A DNA stretch of 64,000 bases from Bacillota bacterium (GCA_023426125.1 JAFABI010000016.1:111616-175615); one strand, 5' to 3'; shown: positions 49,245-58,536, counted from the first letter of the stretch. Notes: generated from the sequence alone by a model not told the origin. Made by a program: numbers and translations.

Positions 49245-51176
49245 ATGGGAATGAATCTGGCACAGAAAATAATCAAGGAACATCTGGTAAGCGGTGAAAT
49301 GAGCGCAGGCACCGAAATATCAATCAGGATCGATCAGACGCTGACACAGGATTCTACGGGAACCATGGCATACCTGCAGTTTGAGGCAATCGGCATGCCA
49401 AGGGTGAAAACGAAAAAATCAGTGGCATACATTGACCATAATACCCTGCAGGCCGGTTTTGAAAATGCTGACGATCACAAATACATACAGACGGTGGCCT
49501 CTAAACATGGAGTCTATTTCTCCAGGCCCGGCAACGGAATATGCCATCAGGTGCACCTGGAAAGATTCGGCGTGCCCGGTATGACACTGCTGGGCTCGGA
49601 CAGCCATACGCCTACCGGCGGAGGCATCGGAATGCTTGCCATTGGCGCCGGAGGCCTGGATGTGGCTGTTGCCATGGGCGGCGGGCCTTACTATTTGGCA
49701 ATGCCCAAAGTATGTAAGGTGAATTTGAAGGGCAGGCTGAAGCCATGGGTTTCGGCCAAGGATATCATTCTTGAAGTACTCAGGCTCCTTACGGTAAAGG
49801 GAGGAGTGGGAAAGGTTATTGAGTATGCAGGAGACGGCATTGCATACCTGACGGTGCCCGAAAGAGCTACGATTACCAATATGGGCGCGGAGCTCGGTGC
49901 GACCACGTCCATTTTCCCCAGCGACGATGTAACCCTTGCTTTCCTCAAAGCACAGGGAAGAGAGAAGGACTGGGTGGAACTCTGTCCGGATGCAGACGCC
50001 GCTTATGACGAGATTGTGGAAATCGACCTCAATGAGCTGGTGCCATTGGCTGCAAGGCCTCATAGCCCGGATAATGTAGCCAGGGTCAGAGACATTGGCA
50101 GGATTAAAATAGACCAGGTGGCAATCGGAAGCTGCACAAATTCTTCCTACATGGACATGATGAAGGTGGCATCGGTACTTAAAGGCAAAACTGTCAATCC
50201 GGAGGTCAGTCTGGTTATTGCTCCCGGATCCAAACAGGTGCTGAACATGCTGGCGCAGAACGGAGCATTGGCAGACATGGTTGCCGCCGGCGCAAGGATT
50301 CTTGAGTCAGCCTGCGGACCGTGTATCGGAATGGGCCAGGCGCCGGCCACCAACGCCATATCCTTGAGGACCTTCAACAGAAACTTCGAAGGCAGAAGCG
50401 GAACTCCTTCCGCTAAAGTTTACCTGGTAAGTCCGGAGGTAGCAGCGGCAAGCGCGATAGCAGGTGTCCTCACCGATCCTGCGGAATTGGGAAGCGCACC
50501 TCAGGTTACGATGCCGGAGAAATTCATCATTAATGACAACATGGTGGTGCCGCCGGTTTCCGAGGGCGTGGAGGCGGAAGTGGTGAGAGGCCCCAATATA
50601 AAGCCGTTTCCCGTTAACAAGGAGCTGCCGGTCCAGCTTTCGGGAGTTGTTTTGATCAAAGTTGGAGACAACATAACAACGGATCATATCATGCCTTCCA
50701 ATGCAAAGCTGCTGCCTTACAGGTCCAATGTTCCGTATCTTGCGGAGTATTGCCTTACGCCCTGCGATCCCGAATTCCCCAGGAGGGCGAAGGAAAACGG
50801 CGGAGGCTTTATCGTCGGCGGCTCCAATTACGGCCAGGGCTCCAGCCGTGAGCATGCCGCCCTGGCTCCGCTGCAGTTGGGTGTCAAGGGCGTCCTTGCA
50901 AAATCCTTTGCAAGAATTCATATGGCAAACCTGGTAAATTCAGGCATACTTCCCATGACTTTTGCCGACGAAGGCGATTATGAAAAAATGAATAACGGCG
51001 ACGAGTTGGTAATGGAGGATATCAGGAGGCAGATCACGGCGGGGAGTGAACTGTTGATACACAATAAAACGGGCAACTATGCTATAAAAGCCCGGATTTC
51101 ATTATCGGAAAGACAGGTTAAAATGATGCTGGCAGGCGGATTGCTGAACCTTACCAGGACAGGAGCCGCAGGATAA
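49245..51176 (+). CDS. Aconitate hydratase (single-chain, LeuC-LeuD-like fusion type)
   Basis: About 643 residues. Iron-sulfur ligands are at CTNSSYMDMM (about 296) and SACGPCIGMGQAP (about 355). Substrate contacts include GSDSHTPTGGGIGMLAIGAG (about 117). The C-terminal swivel domain has KVGDNITTDHIMPSNAKLLP (about 470) and GGSNYGQGSSREHAALAPLQ (about 525), with the catalytic serine. It isomerises citrate to isocitrate; the short form is usual in Clostridia. ATG 49245 is favoured, with GAGGAG 10 bp upstream. Isocitrate dehydrogenase is not in the window, but the pair implies a route to 2-oxoglutarate. Confidence 0.93.
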   Translation: MGMNLAQKIIKEHLVSGEMSAGTEISIRIDQTLTQDSTGTMAYLQFEAIGMPRVKTKKSVAYIDHNTLQAGFENADDHKYIQTVASKHGVYFSRPGNGICHQVHLERFGVPGMTLLGSDSHTPTGGGIGMLAIGAGGLDVAVAMGGGPYYLAMPKVCKVNLKGRLKPWVSAKDIILEVLRLLTVKGGVGKVIEYAGDGIAYLTVPERATITNMGAELGATTSIFPSDDVTLAFLKAQGREKDWVELCPDADAAYDEIVEIDLNELVPLAARPHSPDNVARVRDIGRIKIDQVAIGSCTNSSYMDMMKVASVLKGKTVNPEVSLVIAPGSKQVLNMLAQNGALADMVAAGARILESACGPCIGMGQAPATNAISLRTFNRNFEGRSGTPSAKVYLVSPEVAAASAIAGVLTDPAELGSAPQVTMPEKFIINDNMVVPPVSEGVEAEVVRGPNIKPFPVNKELPVQLSGVVLIKVGDNITTDHIMPSNAKLLPYRSNVPYLAEYCLTPCDPEFPRRAKENGGGFIVGGSNYGQGSSREHAALAPLQLGVKGVLAKSFARIHMANLVNSGILPMTFADEGDYEKMNNGDELVMEDIRRQITAGSELLIHNKTGNYAIKARISLSERQVKMMLAGGLLNLTRTGAAG

Positions 51177-51225
51177 GGCAGATGGAAATAGTATTGATTA
51201 ATGGCCGCATGATGGGAGGTTAATA

Positions 51226-51903
51226 ATGTCGAAGGTTGAATACGACGATGTAGATACCCAGACAGGATCATTGAGGGGCAAGGTTTTCATCCAGCTGCAG
51301 AATGATATTTTAAACGGACTGTATCAGCCCGGGGACAACCTTATCGAAACGAAGCTTTCAGAAGAACTGGGGGTAAGCAGAACCCCCATACGGGAAGCGA
51401 TCCGGCAGTTGGAGCTGGAAGGTCTGGTACATTCTATCCCAAACAAAGGCGCGATCGTTAAAGGAATATCGTCCCAGGACGTAGAGGACATTTACACGAT
51501 AAGAATGCTTATTGAAGGACTTGCCGCCAGGTGGGCGGCTGAAAAAATCACCTGCGAGGAACTGAAAGAGCTGAAGGAGGTGGTGGAGCTTGAGGAGTTT
51601 TATACATTGAAGAATGACGTAGACCATTTGCTTCAATTTGATTCGAGGTTTCACGATATCATATTCAAAGCAAGCAAGAGCAAAACGCTTATGCATACCT
51701 TAAGCACCTTTCACCATTATGTGCAGCGGGCCAGGAACGCCTCGCTCAACAATCCGGAAAGGGCAAGGATGGTGCTGGAAGAGCATAAAGCCATCCTTCA
51801 GGCGATTATGGAGCATGATGCGGAAAAAGCCGAAAGGCTCACCACACTTCATGTACGGAATGCAAGCTTGAACCTGCTGAAGAATAAGAAACCTGAAGAA
51901 TAG
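51226..51903 (+). CDS. GntR-family regulator with FCD effector domain
   Basis: 225 residues. The winged HTH (about 20-90) shows QNDILNGLYQPGDNLIETKL and LGVSRTPIREAIRQLELEGL, the canonical GntR recognition region. An FCD domain follows (about 95-220) with IRMLIEGLAARWAAEKIT, FDSRFHDIIFKASKSKTLMH and the metal-binding HHYVQRARN and EEHKAILQAI. These regulators respond to carboxylic acids and bind palindromes with an ATTGTATACAAT-like core. Exactly such a palindrome overlaps the promoter at 47671-47694. It sits between aconitase and the second citrate synthase, so citrate or a related acid is a plausible effector. Confidence 0.92.
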   Translation: MSKVEYDDVDTQTGSLRGKVFIQLQNDILNGLYQPGDNLIETKLSEELGVSRTPIREAIRQLELEGLVHSIPNKGAIVKGISSQDVEDIYTIRMLIEGLAARWAAEKITCEELKELKEVVELEEFYTLKNDVDHLLQFDSRFHDIIFKASKSKTLMHTLSTFHHYVQRARNASLNNPERARMVLEEHKAILQAIMEHDAEKAERLTTLHVRNASLNLLKNKKPEE

Positions 51904-51912
51904 GAAAACCAA

Positions 51913-51940
51913 TGAGGGTGATTCGTCACCCTCAGATTTT
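51913..51940 (+). terminator. Terminator after the GntR gene (TTCG tetraloop)
   Basis: TGAGGGTGA and TCACCCTCA pair perfectly around TTCG, followed by GATTTTAT. It would stop or attenuate transcription before the second citrate synthase gene. Confidence 0.8.
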
Positions 51941-51991
51941 ATACATAATGCTTACAGACACGAATCCATATGATTGCGAGGAGGTATATTG

Positions 51992-53359
51992 ATGAGTACG
52001 GCAATTTCACAGAAGGAGATTAATGAAATTCTGGAAAAGCTCGGAACGATCGTTGAAAAAAATGATAGAATCGATCCGGAGCTATACAAACGATACAATG
52101 TGAAAAGGGGCCTCAGGGACGTCGACGGCACGGGTGTTCTGGTGGGACTTACGGAAATTGGTGATGTCCGCGCGTACATCTTTGACGAGGAGGAAAAGGT
52201 TCCCACCGAGGGTAGATTGCTCTACCGGGGAATTGAGATCAATGATCTGGTTTTAGGCTTTCAGGACGAAAAACGGTTCGGATTCGAGGAATGCTGTTAT
52301 CTTCTTTTGTTTGGAGAACTCCCGGATAAAAAGCTGCTGAAGGAATTCGGAGAACTGCTGGGCGAACTCAGGACTCTTCCCGCCGGATTTACAGAAGATA
52401 TGATTTTGAAGGCTCCCAGCAGGGACATTATGAACAAGCTGGCCAGAAGCGTGCTGGTATCCTATTCCTTTGACGGCAACCCCGACGATAACAGCCTGAA
52501 AAATACATTAAGGCAGTGCATTGAACTGATCGCAAGGTTTCCTACCATGGCGGCATACGGTTATCAGGCAAAATCCCATTATCATGACGGAAAGAGCCTT
52601 TACATCCATACGCCGAAAAAAGAACTCGGCACGGCCGAAAATCTTCTTTACATGTTAAGGCCCGACGGCAAATTTACGGCTTCGGAAGCTGAAATGCTCG
52701 ACCTTGCCCTGGTATTGCATGCGGAACATGGCGGCGGAAACAATTCTACCTTTGTCACCCATGTAGTCACGTCCACCGGTACCGATACATATTCGTCCAT
52801 CGCCGCCGCAATCGGCTCATTAAAGGGACCGCAGCACGGCGGAGCCAATCTTAAGGTAATGGGAATGATGGAAGAGATCAAAAACAACGTAAAAAACTGG
52901 GAGGATGAAGCGGAGGTTGCAGGGTATCTTTCAAAGATCATGCGGAAGGAAGCCTTTGACAAATCCGGGCTGATTTATGGCGTCGGCCACGCGGTATATA
53001 CAAAATCCGATCCAAGGACCATCCTGCTAAAGCAAAAGGCACAGGAACTGGCGGCCGAAAAAGGCATGGAAAAGGAATACAAATTATATACCCTGATTGA
53101 GAAGCTTTCGCCGGAAGTATTCTTCAAGGAAAAGAAAAGCGACAAGGTTATCTGCGCCAACGTAGATTTTTATTCCGGTTTTGTCTATAAATCACTGGGT
53201 ATACCGGTTGAACTCTATACACCCATATTTGCAGTCGGAAGAATTGCGGGATGGTGCGCACACATCATGGAGGAGCTTGTCAACGGAGGCAAGATTTTCA
53301 GGCCCGCATACAAATGTGTGGAAGCTAAAAAAGGATATATCCCTCTGGACGAGAGGTAG
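51992..53359 (+). CDS. gltA: Citrate synthase (ordinary Si-type)
   Basis: About 455 residues. Catalytic residues are visible: His246 in HAEHGGGNNSTF, His333 in IYGVGHAVYTKSDPR and Asp392 in NVDFYSGF. The CoA-binding GSLKGPQHGGANLKVMGMME lies between them. It makes citrate from oxaloacetate and acetyl-CoA with the usual stereochemistry, so this cluster encodes two unrelated citrate synthases. ATG 51992 has GAGGAGG upstream; the TTG at 51974 overlaps that site. A terminator on each side suggests it can be expressed apart from the (R)-citrate synthase operon. Confidence 0.95.
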   Translation: MSTAISQKEINEILEKLGTIVEKNDRIDPELYKRYNVKRGLRDVDGTGVLVGLTEIGDVRAYIFDEEEKVPTEGRLLYRGIEINDLVLGFQDEKRFGFEECCYLLLFGELPDKKLLKEFGELLGELRTLPAGFTEDMILKAPSRDIMNKLARSVLVSYSFDGNPDDNSLKNTLRQCIELIARFPTMAAYGYQAKSHYHDGKSLYIHTPKKELGTAENLLYMLRPDGKFTASEAEMLDLALVLHAEHGGGNNSTFVTHVVTSTGTDTYSSIAAAIGSLKGPQHGGANLKVMGMMEEIKNNVKNWEDEAEVAGYLSKIMRKEAFDKSGLIYGVGHAVYTKSDPRTILLKQKAQELAAEKGMEKEYKLYTLIEKLSPEVFFKEKKSDKVICANVDFYSGFVYKSLGIPVELYTPIFAVGRIAGWCAHIMEELVNGGKIFRPAYKCVEAKKGYIPLDER

Positions 53360-53499
53360 ATGTAAAATCCATTGCGGAATGAAAGCGCTGGGAGGCCAAA
53401 TCGGCACACATTCTGATTTATTCAAGAAATAACATAGTAAGGCATATAGCTTTTTGTGACGCTATGGGGACCTTTTTTCTCATAAGGAGAATCATAAAG

Positions 53500-53529
53500 A
53501 AAGAACTATCTTACCGATAGTTCTTTTTT
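53500..53529 (+). terminator. Intrinsic terminator after gltA
   Basis: AAAGAACTATC (53500-53510) and GATAGTTCTTT pair around TTACC and run into TTTTTT. It lies 140 bp after the gltA stop and just before the convergent DUF4003 gene, and its A-rich left side could serve that gene too. Confidence 0.8.
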
Positions 53530-53573
53530 GGAGTAATAGTGGAAAAAGATTTTTAGCTTGAATAGCAGTCGTC

Positions 53574-54563
53574 TCAACTTGATGATGAAGCGCTGGCCGC
53601 CGCTGCAGAACTTGCCGCCACTGCAGCACACATAGCAGCCTCCTGGGCAACTATCAGTGAAATCGTACCGTTTACTGCTGCGGTCTGCAGGGCCTCTTCA
53701 TTCAGGTAATCCCTCTGCGCAACAATTCCAGCGTACATCAGCCGTTGCTTACGGGTAATGCTACTGAAAAATCCGAACCCTTTCTGCTGTGACAGCCAAT
53801 CATCAATCTCAGAGATTTCCTGAACGATTTCATCCAAATTGCCGCCGGACAATGCTAAAACGCCCAGTGTGGGCAACTCATAATTTGTTCCGTACTTGTG
53901 TCCCGCCACTTTCAGTTTTTCAAAAAGTTCCATCGTTTTTCCGCACTTCGTATCAGCCCTGCCGTCACAGAGCGCCAACACATGACTGAGTGACTGAAGG
54001 GCATTGGAGGAAAAGAAATTCGGCTTCAAGCTGTGATAGCATTGCTCCGCATCTTCAATCATCATATCATCTGTCTTCTCTGAAAGAGCCATGAGCGCAC
54101 AGAATGCGCTGTCTTCACCGGATGTCAGAAAGGGATGCTCTTTCTTCATCAGGTCGTAGATTATCCGTGTTCTTGATGCAATTCCCTCGTATCGGGACGG
54201 TTGAGCCATCTGTGCAATGATCATTGCAGCAAGTGGCAGATAGGCAGATGTCCAGAAATCTTTCTTCAGCAGCTGATACACCAGCAGACCATTTTCCAGC
54301 GTCTGCTTCGGATTGCTGCTGGTTGCCAGCATCGCAATAATCGGCGATCGGGCGGTGCTGCGAAAGTTGGAGAAAAGACCGACCTTCTCTTTGAGCATGT
54401 TCTTACAATCCGCCAACAACAACTCATCTACGGTCTTGCCCTTGGCTGTAAAGATGCTTGCACAGGCAAGATTAAGCAACCCGCCATCCCAAGAGAAAAC
54501 GGATTTAATCCGATTCCGGTTTTCTATCAATTGTTCGCAGTTTCTGCGGGTTTGCTTTTTCAT
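53574..54563 (-). CDS. DUF4003 family protein with Ser/Ala-rich tail
   Basis: About 329 residues, mostly alpha-helical, of the DUF4003 family (function unknown). Visible features are FSWDGGLLNLACASIFTAKG near the start, SPIIAMLATSSNPKQTLENG (about 75), WTSAYLPLAAMIIAQMAQPS (about 107) and FLTSGEDSAFCALMALSEKT (about 145). The last 25 residues are almost only Ala and Ser, ending in SASSSS, which is common in this family. The start ATG 54563 has GGGAG upstream; an ATG 15 bp earlier overlaps that site. It is monocistronic, between a terminator and the tRNA. I do not infer a role. Confidence 0.75.
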   Translation of the reverse strand: MKKQTRRNCEQLIENRNRIKSVFSWDGGLLNLACASIFTAKGKTVDELLLADCKNMLKEKVGLFSNFRSTARSPIIAMLATSSNPKQTLENGLLVYQLLKKDFWTSAYLPLAAMIIAQMAQPSRYEGIASRTRIIYDLMKKEHPFLTSGEDSAFCALMALSEKTDDMMIEDAEQCYHSLKPNFFSSNALQSLSHVLALCDGRADTKCGKTMELFEKLKVAGHKYGTNYELPTLGVLALSGGNLDEIVQEISEIDDWLSQQKGFGFFSSITRKQRLMYAGIVAQRDYLNEEALQTAAVNGTISLIVAQEAAMCAAVAASSAAAASASSSS

Positions 54564-54730
54564 AATACGCTCCCTCATTTCACATGCGCTCGGAAAGGTC
54601 TTGATACCGTTCTTTTTTCGGTGCCAACATTACCTTACTAATGCTTCACTTATCATCTCACCGATAAATTCCTGCTGATAAGTCTTCAACACATAAATAT
54701 AACTAAGTTTAACATAAAAGTATAAACAAC

Positions 54731-54766
54731 AAAAGGACTTGAATTTGCATGCATTCAAGTCCTTTT
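54731..54766 (-). terminator. Terminator of the tRNA-Glu gene
   Basis: AAAAGGACTTGAAT (54731-54744) and ATTCAAGTCCTTTT (54753-54766) pair perfectly. Read on the minus strand it follows the tRNA 3' end by 10 bp and ends in TTTT, then TTGTTG. Confidence 0.85.
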
Positions 54767-54776
54767 GAGTGCCAGT

Positions 54777-54851
54777 TGGTGACCCATAGGGGAATCGAAC
54801 CCCTGTTTCCGCCGTGAGAGGGCGGTGTCTTGACCGCTTGACCAATGGGCC
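54777..54851 (-). tRNA. tRNA-Glu (anticodon CTC), CCA encoded
   Basis: On the minus strand: acceptor GGCCCAT pairs with ATGGGTC, D-arm GTCAAGCGGTCAAGAC, anticodon arm CCGCC-CTCTCAC-GGCGG with CTC at the anticodon, and T-arm CAGGGGTTCGATTCCCCTA. The 3' end ACCA is encoded in the DNA. The sequence matches clostridial glutamate tRNAs, most of which read TTC; CTC is the rarer isoacceptor. A terminator follows at 54731-54766. Confidence 0.95.
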
Positions 54852-55052
54852 ATGTTTCCGCGGGCAAGTGTTATTATAACATGCACGGGATAATAATTCA
54901 ATAGCAGAATTTATGAAAGACATTATAACAAAATTACAAAAGAACAATGGCATATAAATAAAACTGCCTCAGGGATTTTATATTTGCCCCATCTTTGTGT
55001 TATAATAGCTGTGCCGATAAGTATAGTATTCGCAATGTTTAAGGAGAATGGG

Positions 55053-56531
55053 ATGAAGCTGCCTGCAGAATTTCTGGATAAAATGAAGAGGCTCCTGGGC
55101 GACAAGGAGTACAATGAACTGCTGAAGTCATACAGCGAGCCAAGACATTATGGTTTAAGAGTCAATACGCTAAAGATTCCGGTGGAAGAGTTTCTTAAGC
55201 TTTCTCCCTTCAGGCTTGAACCGGTACCCTGGGCTTCCGACGGCTTTTATTATCCCGAGGGTGAGAATCCGGGAAAGCATCCGTATTACCATGCAGGGCT
55301 TTATTATATCCAGGAGCCCAGCGCCATGCTACCGGCCGCAGTTCTTGGGGCGAAGCCGGGGGAAAAGGTGCTGGACCTTTGCGCCGCGCCGGGGGGGAAA
55401 ACTGTTCAGATTGCTGCCGCCATGCGGAATTCGGGAATATTGATTGCCAACGATATAAACGCCGACAGGGTAAAGGCGCTTGTGAAAAATATAGAGTTGT
55501 GCGGTGTGAAAAATGCCGTTGTTCTTAATGAAACACCGGGAAAGATTGCGGAAAGCTTCGAAGGATACTTCGACAGAATCCTGGTGGACGCTCCATGCTC
55601 GGGAGAAGGCATGTTCCGGAAAGACGAAGATGCCGCAAGAAGCTGGGAAAGCTTTAAATGCGAAACCTGCTCCGGTATGCAGAAAGCTATCCTGGAGAGT
55701 GTCGACAAAATGTTGAAGCCGGGCGGCTCACTGGTTTATTCCACCTGCACCTTCTCGCCGGAGGAGGATGAGAGGATGATATCATATTTCCTGAGCCTGC
55801 ATGACCATTACGAAATTGCAAATATACCGAGGACAGCAGGGATACAGCCGGGGAGGCCGGAATGGTCGGATGGGAATCCGGAGCTTGCCGGCACCGTCAG
55901 GCTCTGGCCTCACAGGGTAAACGGTGAAGGACACTTTGTTGCATTATTGCGGAAGAAGGAAGGAAAAACTTCGGTTGATGGCACAGGGCTGCTCCATAGC
56001 CGGGCAGCCGGAGAAGGAGAACTGCAGCTTCAACATGGAGGGAGCAATACCTCCGGCAGACAGGCGGATATTACGAAATTCCAGAGGACAGGGTTTGCAA
56101 ATCCGAAAGAAATGGGGGCAGCCCTACCGGAATCGTTCCTGAAATTTGTGAAGGAAAACCTGAATATTTCTCTTCACGGGATTTTTATTGTAAAGGGCAG
56201 GAATATTTATCTTCTGCCGGAGCACATTCCCAGCCTTGACGGCCTGAAGGTGGCGAAATTCGGATGGTTCCTGGGAGAAGCCGAAGGCGGCAGATTTGAG
56301 CCGTCACACTCATTGGCCACCGCTTTGAAGGCGGAGGAGGTCAAACGGATAATAAGCTTTGATTCCACGTCCTATGAGGTGAAAAGCTACCTTAAAGGCG
56401 AGACTCTTATGATTGAAGGAGAAAAAGGTCTCACCGCCATTTGCGTGGATGGATATACCCTGGGCTGGGCAAAACAAACGGGAGACATGCTGAAGAACAT
56501 GTATCCCAAAGGATGGAGGAAAATGAGCTGA
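55053..56531 (+). CDS. rsmF: rRNA m5C methyltransferase, RsmF/NOL1-NOP2-Sun type
   Basis: 492 residues. N-terminal RHYGLRVNTLKIP leads into the SAM-binding core: DLCAAPGGKTVQIAAAM (about 108-125), DAPCSGEGMFRKDEDAARSW (about 178-197) and YSTCTFSPEEDERMISYFL (about 229). The two cysteines, in PCSG and STCT, are those of m5C RNA methyltransferases. The C-terminal 150 residues (LPEHIPSLDGLKVAKFGWFL) form the RsmF-type PUA-like tail. The target is probably 16S rRNA. ATG 55053 has AAGGAG upstream; the longer frame from 54984 lacks one. Its stop overlaps the pseudouridine synthase start at 56531. Confidence 0.9.
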   Translation: MKLPAEFLDKMKRLLGDKEYNELLKSYSEPRHYGLRVNTLKIPVEEFLKLSPFRLEPVPWASDGFYYPEGENPGKHPYYHAGLYYIQEPSAMLPAAVLGAKPGEKVLDLCAAPGGKTVQIAAAMRNSGILIANDINADRVKALVKNIELCGVKNAVVLNETPGKIAESFEGYFDRILVDAPCSGEGMFRKDEDAARSWESFKCETCSGMQKAILESVDKMLKPGGSLVYSTCTFSPEEDERMISYFLSLHDHYEIANIPRTAGIQPGRPEWSDGNPELAGTVRLWPHRVNGEGHFVALLRKKEGKTSVDGTGLLHSRAAGEGELQLQHGGSNTSGRQADITKFQRTGFANPKEMGAALPESFLKFVKENLNISLHGIFIVKGRNIYLLPEHIPSLDGLKVAKFGWFLGEAEGGRFEPSHSLATALKAEEVKRIISFDSTSYEVKSYLKGETLMIEGEKGLTAICVDGYTLGWAKQTGDMLKNMYPKGWRKMS

Positions 56532-57256
56532 TGCGGGAGACACAGCGGCTGGACAGGGTGCTGTCCAATTTTGGATTTGGCACCCGCAGTGAAATCCGAC
56601 AGATGGTGAAAAACGGAATCGTAAAAGTCGACGGCGCGGTTGTAAAGGCCAATGGCATGCAAGTCAGTCCGGACAGCTGTATAATTGATGTGGATGGTGA
56701 AATACTCAACTACAGAGAGTTTATCTATGTTATGATGAACAAGCCTGCAGGCGTTATTTCAGCCACGGAAGACAGCAAGCAAAAAACGGTTCTGGACATT
56801 TTGCCCGATGAATTCAAATGCTTTGATCTGTTTCCTGCAGGAAGGCTGGATATTGACACCGAAGGGCTTCTTCTCCTCACCAATGACGGGAAGCTTAGCC
56901 ATGAGCTGCTTTCACCCAAAAAGCACGTTCCCAAACGATATTATGCTTTAATCGACGGAGTGGTAGGCGAGGATGTGGCAGAAGGCTTCAAGGAGGGCGT
57001 TATATTGGATGACGGCTATAAAACCATGCCTGCGGAGCTTTTCATCCTCAAGGCCGGACAGCGTTCAGAGATAGAGCTGGTGCTGCATGAGGGGAAGTTC
57101 CATCAGGTGAAGCGGATGTTCGAGGCTGTCGGCAGGAAAGTGCTGTTTTTAAAAAGAATCCGTATGGGCGGACTTGACCTCGATCCCATGCTGGCGTCCG
57201 GAGAATGCCGTGAATTGACGGCAGAAGAGGTGGGCATGCTGAAAGCAGACACATGA
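56531..57256 (+). CDS. rRNA pseudouridine synthase, RsuA/RluB family
   Basis: 241 residues. An S4 RNA-binding domain (RLDRVLSNFGFGTRSEIRQM, about 6-26) precedes the catalytic domain. FIYVMMNKPAGVISATED (about 65) and the motif GRLDIDTEGLLLLTNDGKLS (about 102) provide the catalytic Asp. The later EGKFHQVKRMFEAVGRKVLF is the family's KxxxQVRRMxxAxG block. Whether it modifies 16S (RsuA) or 23S rRNA (RluB) is not certain. It overlaps the upstream rsmF stop by one base, consistent with a shared rRNA modification operon. Confidence 0.93.
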   Translation: MRETQRLDRVLSNFGFGTRSEIRQMVKNGIVKVDGAVVKANGMQVSPDSCIIDVDGEILNYREFIYVMMNKPAGVISATEDSKQKTVLDILPDEFKCFDLFPAGRLDIDTEGLLLLTNDGKLSHELLSPKKHVPKRYYALIDGVVGEDVAEGFKEGVILDDGYKTMPAELFILKAGQRSEIELVLHEGKFHQVKRMFEAVGRKVLFLKRIRMGGLDLDPMLASGECRELTAEEVGMLKADT

Positions 57257-57271
57257 TGAAAATGACAGGCA

Positions 57272-57342
57272 AGTAGGGAAGCCATTGGCCGTCCGATAGC
57301 TGTTAACGAATGTTACATTCTGCGGACGCGCAATCGTGCCCC
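57272..57342. repeat. Diverged copy of inverted repeat family B
   Basis: GTAGGGAAGCCATTGGCCG on the left and GCGGACGCGCAATCGTGCCC on the right repeat the halves of family B, with about 30 bp between. It fills the 110-bp gap before the methyltransferase gene. Confidence 0.55.
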
Positions 57343-57366
57343 ACACGACATAGAAGGAGGGCTCCA

Positions 57367-58536
57367 ATGAACAGCCAAAACATACGGAAGCTGGCTCTGT
57401 TCCTCACAGGAATAGAGCAGAGAATCATTGAAAACCAGGACTATTTCAAAAAAATCACGGCAGACTATAAATCGGGCGCCAAAACATATCCTGCCGCTGT
57501 CACAGCGGAAAACGGAAAGCTTCAGCTGAAGTTTAGCGGCGTGACCGAAGTGCTTGAAATCACCTGGCTTGCGGCGAGACTTTCAAAACTGGCCGGAAAT
57601 TATGACAGTGTAGCCGTCACCTATGAAGAAAGAGGGACGACCATTTTTATTGAAGCGGATCACAGGAATGTGAAGATGAGTACCCGGCAGAATGTGAAAG
57701 AAAATGCCGGCACAGCCCACAGTGAGATATCCCAGGTGGGAAACCGGGACTATTATATAAAGCTGGGGCAAGCGGATGAATTACTCAAAGAGATCGGAAT
57801 ACTCAGCAGCGACGGAAAAGTAAAAAACGATATGATCAGAAAATACAATCAGATTGACCACTTTGTGGAATTGATCCATGATCTTCTGACAGACCTTTCC
57901 CAAAAGAATGAAAGCATTACGGTGCTTGATTGCGCGTGTGGCAAGTCCTACCTTTCCTTTGTCCTGAACTACTATATCCGCGAGGTTATGAAAAAGCCCT
58001 GTTATTTCATAGGACTTGATTATTCCGATACGGTAATCGAGGCTTCCAGAAGAATGGCACAGAACCTCCATTATCTCAATATGGAATTTAAAGTTACCGA
58101 CATCAGGGATTATCACGCCAGACGGGATATTAACCTTGTAATAAGCCTGCACGCTTGCGATACGGCAACGGATGAGGCTATCGCCCTGGCGGTCAACAAT
58201 CATGTGGGGGCGATGGTCATGGTTCCCTGCTGTCACAGGGAACTGCTCAGTCAGGTGGATTACAAACCCTTCGAGCATATTTTCCGGTACGGTATCCTGA
58301 AGGCAAGGATTTCCGACGCCATTACCGACGGACTAAGGGGAATGCTGCTGGAAGCCCTGGGATACAAGGTTTCTGTCGTTGAATACATATCCCCCCTTGA
58401 AACCCCGAAAAACCTGATGATCCGGGCGGAAAAAGCAGGGAAGCCGGACAGCGCCGCCATGGAGGAATACCAAAAACTCAGGGACCTATTGCATGTAAAG
58501 CCAACACTTGAAAAGCTCATTTTACGAAGCTTATAA
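57367..58536 (+). CDS. SAM-dependent methyltransferase (Methyltransf_32-like)
   Basis: 389 residues. The C-terminal domain has the SAM motif VLDCACGKSYLSFVLNYYIR (about 193-212), YFIGLDYSDTVIEASRRMAQ, then VISLHACDTATDEAIALAVN (about 258) and MVMVPCCHRELLSQVDYKPF. The last two, LHACDTATD and PCCHRE, are typical of the Methyltransf_32 group (GSTCD/TRM13-related). The N-terminal 150 residues have no clear family. A nucleic-acid substrate is plausible given the rRNA enzymes just upstream, but this is not shown. ATG 57367 has GGAGGG 7 bp upstream; the longer frame from 57310 runs through the repeat. Confidence 0.82.
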   Translation: MNSQNIRKLALFLTGIEQRIIENQDYFKKITADYKSGAKTYPAAVTAENGKLQLKFSGVTEVLEITWLAARLSKLAGNYDSVAVTYEERGTTIFIEADHRNVKMSTRQNVKENAGTAHSEISQVGNRDYYIKLGQADELLKEIGILSSDGKVKNDMIRKYNQIDHFVELIHDLLTDLSQKNESITVLDCACGKSYLSFVLNYYIREVMKKPCYFIGLDYSDTVIEASRRMAQNLHYLNMEFKVTDIRDYHARRDINLVISLHACDTATDEAIALAVNNHVGAMVMVPCCHRELLSQVDYKPFEHIFRYGILKARISDAITDGLRGMLLEALGYKVSVVEYISPLETPKNLMIRAEKAGKPDSAAMEEYQKLRDLLHVKPTLEKLILRSL

